Part shown: positions 16,992-25,723 of the stretch, piece by piece | Layout: each line of letters starts with the position of its first letter | Position numbering within the stretch: position 1 is the stretch's first letter | Source of the DNA: Planctomycetota bacterium | GTDB taxonomy: Bacteria > Planctomycetota > Phycisphaerae > Sedimentisphaerales > Anaerobacaceae | DNA length: 60,568 nt | Assembly (NCBI GenBank): GCA_023481165.1 | Contig: JAMCWO010000307.1 | Span: 5,921-66,488 of the forward strand | Reading direction: 5' to 3' | The notes under the pieces: generated by a model | Told to the model about the DNA's origin: nothing | The model's input: only the letters and a program-made list of their open reading frames with translations | The model's database searches: none | Program-made: the position numbers and the translations under genes

Positions 16992-18044
16992 TCAGGGTGC
17001 GGACTCGGCGGTGGTCCCCGGGGTCTCGACGATCTGCCGCAGCGTGAACCGCGCCGTCGGAGGCTTTTGGTCCGCTTCGATCTGGCCCTTTTGGACGTAC
17101 TCGGACGGGAGATTGAAGACGACCGGTCGCTGGATCGTCTCCGTAGCCTGCCGGTCCGCGTCCTGGAGGAACAGGATCATCTGGTACGGCATCTGGGCGT
17201 ACGCTTGCTTGGCCTCCGGAGTCGCGCGGATCATGACCCGCGCCCACTCGGTCGGGTCGTTCTCCAGAACGACGCGGTACTTGCCCTGCATGTTTTGGCT
17301 GAAGCACAGGCCGACGGTCGCCGGCACCCAGTCGCTCAGGAGGGCGTTCTGGGCCGGCGCCAGGGTGACTTTGACCTTGGCCGCAACATCGTGCCGCTGC
17401 CCGGGGGCCAGCTCGATGTAGGGCGCCTTCTCCACCGGCTCGTTCTTGGCCCGGTTCTGCTCCTCCGGCGTCAGGCGAATCGTCGCCTTGCGCACGCCGG
17501 CCTCGTCCTTGGGCACATACGCTTCCACCGTCTCCGGCTGGATGCTCCACTGAACCGAGGGATCGAGTCCGGCACACTCGACGGCCACCGACGTTTTAAC
17601 CAGCTCCTGCACGCGCAGGGTCAGGCGCTTGGGCTCACAATCGATCACGGTCAGCCCCAACTGGCGGATCTCGTCGCTGCGCTTGAGAAAGTCCAGCACG
17701 TCCAGCGGGTGGATGTCCGCTTTCGTCATCCCTTCCCGCTCCGGCGAGACAAAGAGATTCAGATCCAGCCTCCCTTTGTTCCGCAGCAGTTGCACGGCCG
17801 CCACCTTGCGGGCCGGGCCTTTCAAAATCACCGATTTGAGGGTCATGGACGGCCGCAAGTCGGGCTCTTCGTGTTCCGCCACAAAGCTCACCCACAACGC
17901 CGGATTGCTCGTTTTGGCCACTTCCACGACGACATCCGGCAGATCCAAGGATTCATCTCGCGCCAGATCGGCCCAGACCCAGATCAGGGCGGTCAGGAAC
18001 ACGACGATGAAGATTTTGCCGAATTTGATCTTCTTGAAGGTCAC
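16992..18044 (-). CDS. ybbR: YbbR-like domain protein (CdaR-like)
   Basis: 350 residues. An N-terminal membrane anchor (about 9-25, GKIFIVVFLTALIWVWADLA) is followed by an extracytoplasmic beta-rich region in which YbbR-type repeats are expected. In Firmicutes the YbbR protein CdaR binds and regulates the diadenylate cyclase CdaA. Here the gene overlaps the 3' end of cdaA by 4 bp (GTGA), so the pair is translationally coupled and the role is probably the same. Sequence similarity to YbbR is recognised mostly through this context and domain shape. Confidence 0.8.
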   Translation of the reverse strand: MTFKKIKFGKIFIVVFLTALIWVWADLARDESLDLPDVVVEVAKTSNPALWVSFVAEHEEPDLRPSMTLKSVILKGPARKVAAVQLLRNKGRLDLNLFVSPEREGMTKADIHPLDVLDFLKRSDEIRQLGLTVIDCEPKRLTLRVQELVKTSVAVECAGLDPSVQWSIQPETVEAYVPKDEAGVRKATIRLTPEEQNRAKNEPVEKAPYIELAPGQRHDVAAKVKVTLAPAQNALLSDWVPATVGLCFSQNMQGKYRVVLENDPTEWARVMIRATPEAKQAYAQMPYQMILFLQDADRQATETIQRPVVFNLPSEYVQKGQIEADQKPPTARFTLRQIVETPGTTAESAP

Positions 18045-18901
18045 TTCTGCTCGACTTCCTCATTGGCCCACTCGCTCGGGCGTCGGAGCCACCGTTCCAT
18101 GAGAGCCACGTGTCCCGTCGGCGCCGTTCCGCTCAGATGCGACCGGACCTGGGATTCGGTGACGTTGCGAATCAACTCCCCGTTGCGGGCCACCGAAATG
18201 GCCCCCGTCTCTTCGCTCACGACCAGGCACATGGCGTCCGAGCCCACGGTGATACCGACGGCCGCCCGGTGGCGGGAGCCCAGCTCCACGCCGGAGACGC
18301 TGCCCGCCTCCGCCAGCGGCAATTGCACGCTGGCCGCCACGATCCGGTCGCCCCGGACGACCACCGCCATGTCGTGCAGCGGCGTACCGGGATAAAAAAT
18401 GGTCTTGAGCAGATCGGACGTGACGCGCGCATCGAGGCGCACGCCCGTTTCAATGAACTCGCCCAAGGCCACCTGCCTTTCGATCACGATGATTGCGCCG
18501 ATGCGGGCGGCGGAAAGCTCGGTCACTGCCGTAACCAGCTCCTCCACCGTCCGGGAAAGCTGATGCGAGGAGCCCGTCCAGATCCGGGGCTGACCGATCT
18601 GGATCAGGACGCGGCGAATCTCGGGCTGGAACCCCGCGACCGCCACGATCAGGATGGCGATCAGGAAGCCCTTGTACAGGTACTGGAGCCGGTCGAATGG
18701 CAACCGCTCGACGACCAGGTTCAGGATCAGAACCCCCGCTACGAGAATGAAGATGACGCCGCGAAAGAGCCGCTCGCCGCGTGTGCCTTCGAGGAAGTTG
18801 ACCACCCACCAGACGACCAAGCCAATGGAGAACAACTCGATCGCGACAATCCACCACTGATTCTGCGCGACCCGATTGAGGTAATCAACGAATGTGTCCA
18901 C
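18041..18901 (-). CDS. cdaA: Diadenylate cyclase, CdaA type (c-di-AMP synthase)
   Basis: 286 residues. Three N-terminal membrane helices (about 15-90) precede a DAC domain. The RHR motif is intact (GVELGSRHRAAVGIT). The other signature, normally LHDGA, reads LHDMA here (TPLHDMAVVV). The product c-di-AMP controls osmolyte transport and cell-wall homeostasis in other bacteria, and murA lies 0.7 kb away. I chose GTG 18901 (VDTFVDYLNR) after AGGGAAAGGG; GTG 18940 would add 13 residues. It overlaps ybbR downstream; no glmM is present in the window. Confidence 0.9.
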   Translation of the reverse strand: MDTFVDYLNRVAQNQWWIVAIELFSIGLVVWWVVNFLEGTRGERLFRGVIFILVAGVLILNLVVERLPFDRLQYLYKGFLIAILIVAVAGFQPEIRRVLIQIGQPRIWTGSSHQLSRTVEELVTAVTELSAARIGAIIVIERQVALGEFIETGVRLDARVTSDLLKTIFYPGTPLHDMAVVVRGDRIVAASVQLPLAEAGSVSGVELGSRHRAAVGITVGSDAMCLVVSEETGAISVARNGELIRNVTESQVRSHLSGTAPTGHVALMERWLRRPSEWANEEVEQK

Positions 18902-19034
18902 CGATCCAAACCCTTTCCCTGGGCGTGGACGACCTATCACCTGTCATTCACGATCTATGATGGCGGGGCACAATGCGCCCACCCCTCCGTCGATATCGGC
19001 CAACCACAGATCGTCGATCAGAAATTGCAGATCC

Positions 19035-19298
19035 CTACGGGATTCTCCTGTCGGTCAGCATGCTGGGCTTGTCAAGCAGCAGGAACTTGTCAATATCTGC
19101 CATCATCATCTGACTGTTGAGACTGCCGACTCGGTGGTGCTTCCGATGGACCTCAGCCGCCGTTTCGCCCGGCTGTCGCGTGGTACAGCCCGCCAGTAGC
19201 AGCAGACAAACGTACAGACCCGCAGCGAACATGAAAAGGCGCAACCTGAAAGTTCTGCGTCGTTCTTTCCTATCATCTACCGCCATCACGCTTTTCAT
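19035..19298 (-). CDS. Small lipoprotein of unknown function
   Basis: 87 residues. A basic N-terminus (DRKERRRTFRLR) precedes a hydrophobic stretch ending in the lipobox LLLAGC (Cys about residue 39). A short hydrophilic tail follows (EVHRKHHRVGSLNSQMMMAD, ending FLLLDKPSMLTDRRIP). AAGGGG lies upstream of ATG 19298; the longer frame to 19463 covers a hairpin repeat and is not coding. It probably anchors in the outer or inner membrane leaflet. It is located between cdaA and murA on the same strand. Confidence 0.7.
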   Translation of the reverse strand: MKSVMAVDDRKERRRTFRLRLFMFAAGLYVCLLLLAGCTTRQPGETAAEVHRKHHRVGSLNSQMMMADIDKFLLLDKPSMLTDRRIP

Positions 19299-19370
19299 CT
19301 TATCCCCTTCTCTAATGTGTCTTTCAGCGGCTGCGATGCTTTCGCGTTGAGGTCCCGGGCAGACACTGGG

Positions 19371-19400
19371 TTCCCAAACGTGACAAGTCGCGTTTGGGAG
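19371..19400. repeat. Small hairpin family, copy 2
   Basis: TTCCCAAACG / CGTTTGGGAG stem with loop TGACAAGTCG, followed by CCCGCTCCAAACCTGG. It has the same stem as 2496-2528. The remainder of the 19299-19617 gap shows nothing else. Confidence 0.75.
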
Positions 19401-19617
19401 CCCGCTCCAAACCTGGCCCAACATGGACTCATTCTGGGGGTAGCGTAAAGCCAGCCCCACCATGCACTTAATTATAACGGCCCGGCCCCGGCAGTGTCAA
19501 GTCCGATACGGATTTTCCACACAATGCAGGTAGCGACGTTGCGACGTTCCCGCCAGAAGGGTCCCCGTAGCCCGGGTCAATCTGCAAGCCTTTCGAGCTG
19601 CTACCAGCCTTTCGGAC

Positions 19618-20895
19618 TTAGACGGTTCCGCCCTCTTCGCGGGTGATTTTGGCACCGATGCGGTTGAGCCGCTCTTCGATCCGCTCGTAGCCCCGGTCGA
19701 TGTGGTAGACGCGGTTGACCGTCGTGGTCCCCTCGGCGGCCAAGCCGGCGATGACCAGGGCGGCCGAGGCCCGCAAATCGGAGGCCATGACGGGGGCCGC
19801 GATCAACCTCTTGACCCCGGCCACCAGCACGGCGGAGCCTTCCTTGCGCAGGTTGGCCGCCATGCGGGTCAATTCCGCCACGTGCATGAAGCGGTCCGGG
19901 AAGATCTTCTCAACCACGACACTGTTGCCGTCGGCCATGGCCAATAGGGCCATGAACTGGGCCTGCAGGTCGGTCGGAAAGCCGGGGTAAGGTTGGGTGG
20001 TGATGTCGGCAGGCACCAGCCGTTCCCCGGCGGCGACGGTGCAGCCATCGCCATTTGTCTCCACCGTAACGCCGATGTTGCGCAGCCGGTCCACGACGGC
20101 CATCATATCGTCGGTCCGGCAATGTCCGATATGAACCTCGCCGCCGGTCATGGCCGCGGCGGCCATGAACGTCCCGGCCTCGATCCGGTCGGGAATGACG
20201 CGGTACTGCACGGGGTGCAGATGGCTGATGCCGTCGATCGTCAGTCGCGGCGAGCCAATCCCGCTGACGCGGGCGCCCATCGCGTTGAGGCAGTGGGCCA
20301 AATCCGCCACTTCCGGCTCGCAGGCTGCCGATTCGATGATGGTCCGGCCCTTGGCCAGCACCGCCGCCATCATCACATTCGCCGTGCCGAGGACCGTCGA
20401 GCCGAACGGGCCGCCCAGAAAGATGCTCGCCCCCTTGAGACCCTGGGGCGCTTCCGCGATGACGTAGCCGGCCTTGAGGTGAATCTGGGCTCCGAGCTGG
20501 CGCAGGCCCAGCAGGTGCAGATCGATGGGCCGGTCGCCGATGGCGCAGCCGCCGGGCATCGAGACCTCCACCCGGCCGCACCGCGCCAGCAACGGGCCGA
20601 GGATGCAGACGCTGGCCCGCATCTGGCGCACGATGTCGTAAGGCCCCACGGGGTTGTCGATCTTCGTGGCGTCGATGGCGAGCGCGCCATCCTCCTGCCT
20701 TTCCACCGGGCAGCCCAACTGCTCAATCAGCTTCTTGAAGACGCTGATGTCGGCCAATACGGGAACCCCGATCAGGGTCGAGCGGCCGGGGGCCAGAAGA
20801 GTCGCCGCCATGATCGGCAGCGAAGCGTTCTTGGAACCATTGACGTCAACGTGGCCACGGAGCCGGACCGGTCCTTCGATCTGAAATACGTCCAT
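19618..20895 (-). CDS. murA: UDP-N-acetylglucosamine 1-carboxyvinyltransferase
   Basis: 425 residues, normal length. It catalyses the first committed step of peptidoglycan synthesis, transferring enolpyruvate from PEP to UDP-GlcNAc. The N-terminal Lys-Asn pair (NGSKNASLPIMAA) and the catalytic Cys in MPGGCAIGDRP are present; cysteine rather than aspartate at this site is the fosfomycin-sensitive state in other MurA enzymes. The second half contains PGFPTDLQAQ and the DLRASAALVIAGL segment. Its presence supports a peptidoglycan wall in this planctomycete. The start ATG 20895 has no Shine-Dalgarno sequence. Confidence 0.96.
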   Translation of the reverse strand: MDVFQIEGPVRLRGHVDVNGSKNASLPIMAATLLAPGRSTLIGVPVLADISVFKKLIEQLGCPVERQEDGALAIDATKIDNPVGPYDIVRQMRASVCILGPLLARCGRVEVSMPGGCAIGDRPIDLHLLGLRQLGAQIHLKAGYVIAEAPQGLKGASIFLGGPFGSTVLGTANVMMAAVLAKGRTIIESAACEPEVADLAHCLNAMGARVSGIGSPRLTIDGISHLHPVQYRVIPDRIEAGTFMAAAAMTGGEVHIGHCRTDDMMAVVDRLRNIGVTVETNGDGCTVAAGERLVPADITTQPYPGFPTDLQAQFMALLAMADGNSVVVEKIFPDRFMHVAELTRMAANLRKEGSAVLVAGVKRLIAAPVMASDLRASAALVIAGLAAEGTTTVNRVYHIDRGYERIEERLNRIGAKITREEGGTV

Positions 20896-20907
20896 GTGAG
20901 GATTTAC

Positions 20908-20935
20908 TAATTATGAGTTATGCTTTACTATTCAA
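20908..20935 (-). promoter_or_regulatory. Possible promoter of murA
   Basis: Minus-strand TTGAAT (20930-20935), 16 bp, TAATTA (20908-20913). A start near 20901 would leave a leader of only about 5 nt. It lies in AT-rich filler of a type repeated elsewhere, so the match may be accidental. Confidence 0.3.
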
Positions 20936-21032
20936 ACCCTGCAGGACACAGACAGCCAGACGTCGTCTCCTGCCTCAAAGATGTCAATATAGACAGTCAA
21001 TAGTAAATTGTAAATAGTAAAGTGCGTCGCCT

Positions 21033-21890
21033 GTGTCCAACGGGGTCGAACAACCGGTCAATTCTTTCACGATCGTGGATGCTGTCACGATCTTCGGGGG
21101 TGTCGCCCTGTTCGCCCGGTGGCTGCTGAGCACCTCGTTAGGCCGCCAGTCGCTGGCGCATTCCAAACCCCGGCGCAACTGCATGGCCCCGGCCACCCCG
21201 ATCCTCCTGTTCTTGGCGTGGCTGCTCGGCGGCGGGCTGCTGCTGTCGCTGACTCTCCAGATCATGGGTAATGCCGCTCCCTGGCAAAAGGCCTTCTGGG
21301 GCCAGTTGGCCTCCTCCATCGGCTCGCTGGGCGTGGTCGTTATCATCCTGATCTTGGCGAAGCTCGATTTCGCCCGGGGGCTCAGAGGGCTGGGGCTGCG
21401 GCTCCCAACGGCCCCGAAGGACCTGGGCCTGGCCTTCCTGACCCTGCTGGCGGTCTGGCCCCTGGTCCTGGCGGCCATGAGCCTGACCATTCTCATCACG
21501 AAGAAAGTGTCGGGGGGCGAGTATGAGGTCCCACAACACGAAGCCCTGAAGTTGATCACGGAGTACCCGGCCCTGCCCTTGCAGGTGCTGTTGGTGGTCA
21601 TGGCCGTGGTGGTCGCCCCGATCGTGGAGGAGATGCTGTTTCGCGGCCTGTTTCAGACGACGATTCGCTCCTATCTCCAGCGCCCCTGGCCGGCGATCGT
21701 GCTGACCTCCATTCTCTTCGCGTCCATCCACCCCTACGTGAGCCACTGGCCCTCGCTGTTCGTGCTGGCCCTGGGCCTGGGGTACTCCTATGAGAGAAGC
21801 GGCTCGCTGCTGCGGCCGATCTTCATGCACGCCCTGTTCAACGGCATCAACATAGCCGGCGTCTTGACCCAGCAGCCGGGATGGATATAA
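21033..21890 (+). CDS. CPBP-family intramembrane glutamic protease
   Basis: 285-residue polytopic membrane protein with the Abi/CPBP (Rce1-like) motifs: EEMLFRG (about residues 204-210), the conserved His in ILFASIHPY, and HALFNGI near the C-terminus. All three motifs are intact. About seven to eight hydrophobic helices are visible. Relatives act in membrane proteolysis, bacteriocin immunity or prenyl-protein processing; the substrate here is unknown. The GTG start at 21033 has no ribosome site, and the gap before it is AT-rich filler, so the exact start is uncertain. Confidence 0.85.
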   Translation: MSNGVEQPVNSFTIVDAVTIFGGVALFARWLLSTSLGRQSLAHSKPRRNCMAPATPILLFLAWLLGGGLLLSLTLQIMGNAAPWQKAFWGQLASSIGSLGVVVIILILAKLDFARGLRGLGLRLPTAPKDLGLAFLTLLAVWPLVLAAMSLTILITKKVSGGEYEVPQHEALKLITEYPALPLQVLLVVMAVVVAPIVEEMLFRGLFQTTIRSYLQRPWPAIVLTSILFASIHPYVSHWPSLFVLALGLGYSYERSGSLLRPIFMHALFNGINIAGVLTQQPGWI

Positions 21891-22013
21891 TCGCAGACCC
21901 GGAGTCGGAATTCGCAACCAACGGTTCAAGGGAAGTGTGAAGTGTGATGGTTGATTGCTGAGGGCAGATTCGCCAATCCAAGATCACACTTTACACGGCA
22001 AACTTCGGTGTTT

Positions 22014-22355
22014 ATGGAGCCCACAACAGCCAAGCTCATCGTCGAACACGGTATCGACGTGACCCTCGTCACCCTCGAGGACGAGAACATCCTCGAAGAG
22101 CAGCAGATCCGCCAGCTCGAACGGGCTTTGCTGCCGGTCGTCCGCCAGAACGAGCAGAAGCGGCTCGTCCTGAACTTCCAGAACGTCAAGTTCATGTCCT
22201 CCTCGTTCCTGGGCCTGCTGGTGAAGATTCATAAGCGGGTCATCGAAGCCGGCGGCCATCTGCAACTGTTCAACCTCGACCCGAAAATCCACAAGGTCTT
22301 CGAGATCACGCAACTGGTCAAGGTCTTCGACATCGTCCCGCCGGCGCAGGAATAG
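22014..22355 (+). CDS. STAS-domain protein (anti-sigma factor antagonist-like)
   Basis: 113-residue single STAS domain. The central strand-loop-helix FQNVKFMSSSFLGLLVKIHK carries the serine that is phosphorylated in SpoIIAA/RsbV-type antagonists. Such proteins release a sigma factor from an anti-sigma kinase when dephosphorylated. No kinase or phosphatase partner is adjacent, so the target is unknown. ATG 22014 starts MEPTTAKLIVEHGIDVT; the upstream frame runs into filler DNA. Confidence 0.85.
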   Translation: MEPTTAKLIVEHGIDVTLVTLEDENILEEQQIRQLERALLPVVRQNEQKRLVLNFQNVKFMSSSFLGLLVKIHKRVIEAGGHLQLFNLDPKIHKVFEITQLVKVFDIVPPAQE

Positions 22356-22382
22356 CCGCCCGGAGCCTGGGAACGCCGCCGT

Positions 22383-22470
22383 GTAGGGGCGGCCCCCTGT
22401 GGCCGCCCGATGTGGGCAGGCACGGGGGCCTGCCCCTGCGGAACGCCGATCGGGAGATCGGCGTTCCCGG
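22383..22470. repeat. Composite GC-rich palindromic element, copy 2
   Basis: Same two-hairpin unit as 7-80 (GTAGGGGCGGCC.. and GGGCAGGCACGG..CCTGCCCC). It is followed by GAACGCCGATC gggaGATCGGCGTTC, a further hairpin at 22441-22466. It sits between the convergent STAS and DUF1080 genes. Confidence 0.85.
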
Positions 22471-22492
22471 GCGGGCGGGTGCCGCCACTACC

Positions 22493-23146
22493 TCACAATG
22501 CCTTCAACAGCACTTCGCGGACGATGATCTTCATCGGGGCGAATTCAGCGCCCGGGTGGACCTGGAAGCCGATCTTGCCGGAGTCGCTCCGGGTGTCGTG
22601 CACATCGGCCGTCTGGCGGCTGTTGAGCCAGATCTGGAGATGGTCGCCCTGGGCCCGAATCTGGATCGTGTTCCAGCCGCTGCGGTTCTCCAGCGTCTGG
22701 TCGAGGTTGGCGGCCAGGAAAAGCCCGCTGTAGCCGGGGCAATACAATGTCCCCGAGTAGGCCTCCGGCTTCTTGTACTCCAGGATGTCGGCCTGATACG
22801 CCTTGCCCGGGTTCTGGAACCGGAACCACACGCCGCTGTTGCACGGCCATTCGGCGCGATAGGTGACGGTCGCCTCGAAGTCGCGGAAGCTCTGGCTCGT
22901 GAACAGATCGCCCGGCGCGTTCTTGTCGCCTTGAGTCCCGACAAGCAGACCATTTTCGACAACCCACCGGGCCTTGCCGGTGGCTTCCCAGCCGGTCAGA
23001 TCTTTGCCATTGAACAGCTTCATGCCCGCCTTTTCACTGGCCGCTGCCGGCGCATCGGACTTCCCGGCCGGTTTCTCCATCGACTTCTGGCACCCACTCA
23101 ACACCAATGCCATCATCACGACTGCAATAGACGCTCTCTTCAACAT
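22493..23146 (-). CDS. DUF1080 (3-keto-disaccharide hydrolase-like) lipoprotein
   Basis: 217 residues. A lipoprotein signal (MLKRASIAVVMMALVLSGC, Cys 19) is followed by a concanavalin-like beta-sandwich of the DUF1080 family (LFNGKDLTGWEATGKARWVV, NSGVWFRFQNPG, HPGAEFAPMKIIVREV). Members are abundant in planctomycetes and Bacteroidetes and are linked to oligosaccharide binding or hydrolysis. AAGGGA precedes ATG 23146. It is on the same strand as the GH172-like gene upstream, suggesting a small carbohydrate-use pair. Confidence 0.88.
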   Translation of the reverse strand: MLKRASIAVVMMALVLSGCQKSMEKPAGKSDAPAAASEKAGMKLFNGKDLTGWEATGKARWVVENGLLVGTQGDKNAPGDLFTSQSFRDFEATVTYRAEWPCNSGVWFRFQNPGKAYQADILEYKKPEAYSGTLYCPGYSGLFLAANLDQTLENRSGWNTIQIRAQGDHLQIWLNSRQTADVHDTRSDSGKIGFQVHPGAEFAPMKIIVREVLLKAL

Positions 23147-23185
23147 CGATGTCCCTTTCTCTTGTTTCGTCATTGCTTGGATCGC

Positions 23186-23246
23186 AGGGTGGGCTGTGCC
23201 CACCATTTTCTCATGCTCAATTGGAATGGTGGGCACAGCCCACCCT
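23186..23246. repeat. Inverted repeat (AGGGTGGGCTGTGCCCACC)
   Basis: Arms of 22 bp, at 23186-23207 and 23225-23246, are exact inverted copies separated by 17 bp. It lies just upstream of the DUF1080 gene. Similar GGTGGGCA-type elements occur in many bacterial genomes. Confidence 0.8.
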
Positions 23247-23275
23247 ACGGACTGAGCCACGGAGTCTGCGCGAGA

Positions 23276-24400
23276 CTACTTCTTGTCCTGCCAGATATCG
23301 GTCGTCCGAGCCTCGACGTTGGGCAGCGGCGGCAGCGGCGCGCTCGGCACCGGCTCGTACCAGAACGTCGCCGTGGACCAGTCGTCCTGCGTCTCGGCCA
23401 GGCCGTCTTTCCAGGCGATCTGCTGAATCGTGATCCGGGCCTCCTTCTGCCAGTAGATCGGATCGGGCAGATGCCAGCGGTACATCGAAACGAAATTGTT
23501 CTGGTCGAGATTGCAGCCATTATAGAAGTACGGCGTCTGCTGCATGCCGTAGGACAGGCACACGTAGTCCTCGCTGCCGGTGCCGACGATGGTCGGGAAC
23601 TCCTGGTCCCCATCCATATAGATCTTGATCTCGCCCTCGCCCCACCATTGGCCCGGGTGCAGGTTACGGATGCCGATCAGAGCGCCGACGTAGCGGCCCT
23701 TGCCGGTCCGCTGGGGCAATAGCTCGAAATCCCGCTTCTCCGTAGTCGGATTCTCCCGCCGGAACAGCACGTGCAGCCGGCCCACATCGGACGGGAAACT
23801 GTCCCGAATGGTGTAGTCGATCTGGTAAAACAGGGGGACGTTCTCCGTGCCCTCGTTGGTCAGAGTGAGCTTCGCCCGCTTCGCAAAGGGCATGGGCAGC
23901 CAGATGTTCATGCCCGCGTTGCGGCCCAGCGAGTGAACCGCGGAGAAATACGGCATCACCTTGCCATGGGCGAAGCCCATGAAATCTCCGATAGGACACT
24001 CGATACTCGGATGCTTCTGGCCATCCCACCAGGCCCGGATCACGATGCTGCGGAGACTGGCGGGGCTCCGGGGCCCGGTGATCCAGATGTGCCGAATCGT
24101 GCCGGGACCTTCGACGTCACAAAGCTGGACGTCCTGCCCGGCCTTGAGCGTGATCGAGGGCGCTCCTTTGCGGCCCGGGCCGAGGTTGCTCGCCGCCTTA
24201 CCGCCCGCGCCCGGCGCTCCCGTCGGATTCTCGAAGGAAATCGACCGCGAGACCAAGCCGGTATTCAGCAGGTACGGCGCATGAATCACGTCCCCCTGGC
24301 CGGCAACAGCCGGCGTGGTGGACTGGCACCAGGCGCCGGTCGGCACAAGCAGAATCACGCTCAGAGAAAGAAGCGTCCGCCGCAGAACCTCTTTGTTCAT
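23276..24400 (-). CDS. DUF2961 / GH172-like exported glycosidase
   Basis: 374 residues with a signal peptide (about 1-25, ending AWC). The DUF2961 fold is recognised from GPGTIRHIWITG, the SIECPIGDFMGFAHG segment, GMNIWLPMPFAKRAKLTLTN, GEGEIKIYMDGD and IVGTGSEDYV. Family GH172 includes difructose-anhydride and D-arabinan-cleaving enzymes, acting as oligomers. The acidic residues around EGEIK and GSEDY are likely catalytic, by analogy only. It is followed by the DUF1080 lipoprotein gene. Confidence 0.88.
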   Translation of the reverse strand: MNKEVLRRTLLSLSVILLVPTGAWCQSTTPAVAGQGDVIHAPYLLNTGLVSRSISFENPTGAPGAGGKAASNLGPGRKGAPSITLKAGQDVQLCDVEGPGTIRHIWITGPRSPASLRSIVIRAWWDGQKHPSIECPIGDFMGFAHGKVMPYFSAVHSLGRNAGMNIWLPMPFAKRAKLTLTNEGTENVPLFYQIDYTIRDSFPSDVGRLHVLFRRENPTTEKRDFELLPQRTGKGRYVGALIGIRNLHPGQWWGEGEIKIYMDGDQEFPTIVGTGSEDYVCLSYGMQQTPYFYNGCNLDQNNFVSMYRWHLPDPIYWQKEARITIQQIAWKDGLAETQDDWSTATFWYEPVPSAPLPPLPNVEARTTDIWQDKK

Positions 24401-24463
24401 GATTTCCCCTTTCCATGCCGATTGCCGGTGTCGTCCATCGCCAGTCCGGCGAGCTCGACGATG

Positions 24464-24492
24464 AGTCTATAACGGGCAGCAGATGACGTCAA
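24464..24492 (-). promoter_or_regulatory. Promoter of the GH172-like gene
   Basis: Minus-strand TTGACG (24487-24492), 17 bp, TAGACT (24464-24469), about 60 bp from the start codon. It is divergent from the promoter at 24526. Confidence 0.55.
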
Positions 24493-24525
24493 GGCGGTCC
24501 GCGAAGTCGCTGTCAACGCCGGATC

Positions 24526-24554
24526 TTGCCGACTTGGAATCCAGCGGGTATGAT
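24526..24554 (+). promoter_or_regulatory. Promoter of the DUF1848 gene
   Basis: TTGCCG (24526-24531), 17 bp, TATGAT (24549-24554). The ATG is at 24600 after AGGGAAGTGGG. Confidence 0.6.
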
Positions 24555-24599
24555 TGCCGCGGTGTCGATCTGGGATTCTTGCCTGCGCAGGGAAGTGGG

Positions 24600-25562
24600 A
24601 TGAGTCGAATCATTTCAGTATCGCGGCGGACGGATATTCCCGCCTTCTATGGCGAGTGGTTCGTGCGCCGGGTCCAGGAGGGCTTTGCCGGAGTCGTCGC
24701 GCCCTATGGAGGCAAACGCTATCTCGTCTCCCTGGCGCCGCAGGACGTGGACTGCTTTGTGTTCTGGTCGAAGGACTTCACGCCTTTCGTGCCGCACCTG
24801 GATACGCTCGACCGCCTCGGCTACCGATTCTACTTCAACTACACCCTCACGGCCCTGCCGGCGGTTTTTGAAACTAACGTCGACAAGGCAGCGGCGTTGA
24901 AGACGCTCCAATACCTCGGCGAACGGTATTCGCCGCGGCATCTCAACTGGCGGTTCGATCCCATCATCTTGTCCAACATCACGGACGCGGAATTCTACCT
25001 GAACCACTTCGAGCGTCTGGCGGCACAACTGGCCGGCCGGGTCGAGCGGTGCTATTTCAGCTTCGTGACCGAGTACGAGAAGGCCAAGCGCAACCTCCTT
25101 CCCCTGCAGGCCGATCAGGGCATTCGCCTTCTTCAACCGCACCGGGAAGAGAAGATCGCGCTGGCCGATCGGCTGGCGGCCAGCGCGGATCGCTATGGCA
25201 TTCGCATGTACTCCTGCTGCGGCGACTACCTGCTGGGTCCCCGGATTCATAAGGGCCACTGCATCGACGGGACGATCATCGAGCAGTTGTTCTTTCCGCA
25301 GGGGTTTGCGCACAAGACCAAGCCCACGCGCAAGGAATGCGGCTGCACCGAAAGCATCGACATCGGCACCTATGACACCTGCCCGCACGGCTGCCTCTAC
25401 TGCTACGCTAATGCCAACAAGGCCGTAGCCGGGGAGGCCTTCCGGCGGCACGATCCAAATTCCGCGTTCTTGGGCTTTGATAAACCCCAGTCCGACTCCT
25501 GGGTGGCCGAACTCCGCCAGGCCGACACGAACGAGCAAGCAAACAGCTCCACACTGTTCTAA
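24600..25562 (+). CDS. DUF1848 family protein with cysteine cluster
   Basis: 320 residues. It begins MSRIISVSRRTDIPAFYGEWF, the typical DUF1848 opening, followed by SKDFTPF and NYTLTALP segments that suggest a TIM-barrel core. The C-terminus carries ECGCTESIDIGTYDTCPHGC and LYCYAN, five closely spaced cysteines of the kind that binds an iron-sulfur cluster or zinc; CCGD lies further upstream. The biochemical role of the family is not established, though radical-SAM-like chemistry has been suggested from the cysteines. It precedes the PRTase-kinase fusion by 160 bp and may be cotranscribed with it. Confidence 0.85.
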   Translation: MSRIISVSRRTDIPAFYGEWFVRRVQEGFAGVVAPYGGKRYLVSLAPQDVDCFVFWSKDFTPFVPHLDTLDRLGYRFYFNYTLTALPAVFETNVDKAAALKTLQYLGERYSPRHLNWRFDPIILSNITDAEFYLNHFERLAAQLAGRVERCYFSFVTEYEKAKRNLLPLQADQGIRLLQPHREEKIALADRLAASADRYGIRMYSCCGDYLLGPRIHKGHCIDGTIIEQLFFPQGFAHKTKPTRKECGCTESIDIGTYDTCPHGCLYCYANANKAVAGEAFRRHDPNSAFLGFDKPQSDSWVAELRQADTNEQANSSTLF

Positions 25563-25723
25563 GCGCCGGCCGCCCGGACTTCCACGAGACCAATGACAGT
25601 ATTTCCCTGACTGTGCACCCCTGCTTCAACACGGTAATAGTGCCACAGGAAACGTGCGTGCCGGGTCGCACAACAAGGGCAGAGGGGACCGATGGCCGGT
25701 CTCCGGAGGAATGCCGTCGAACG

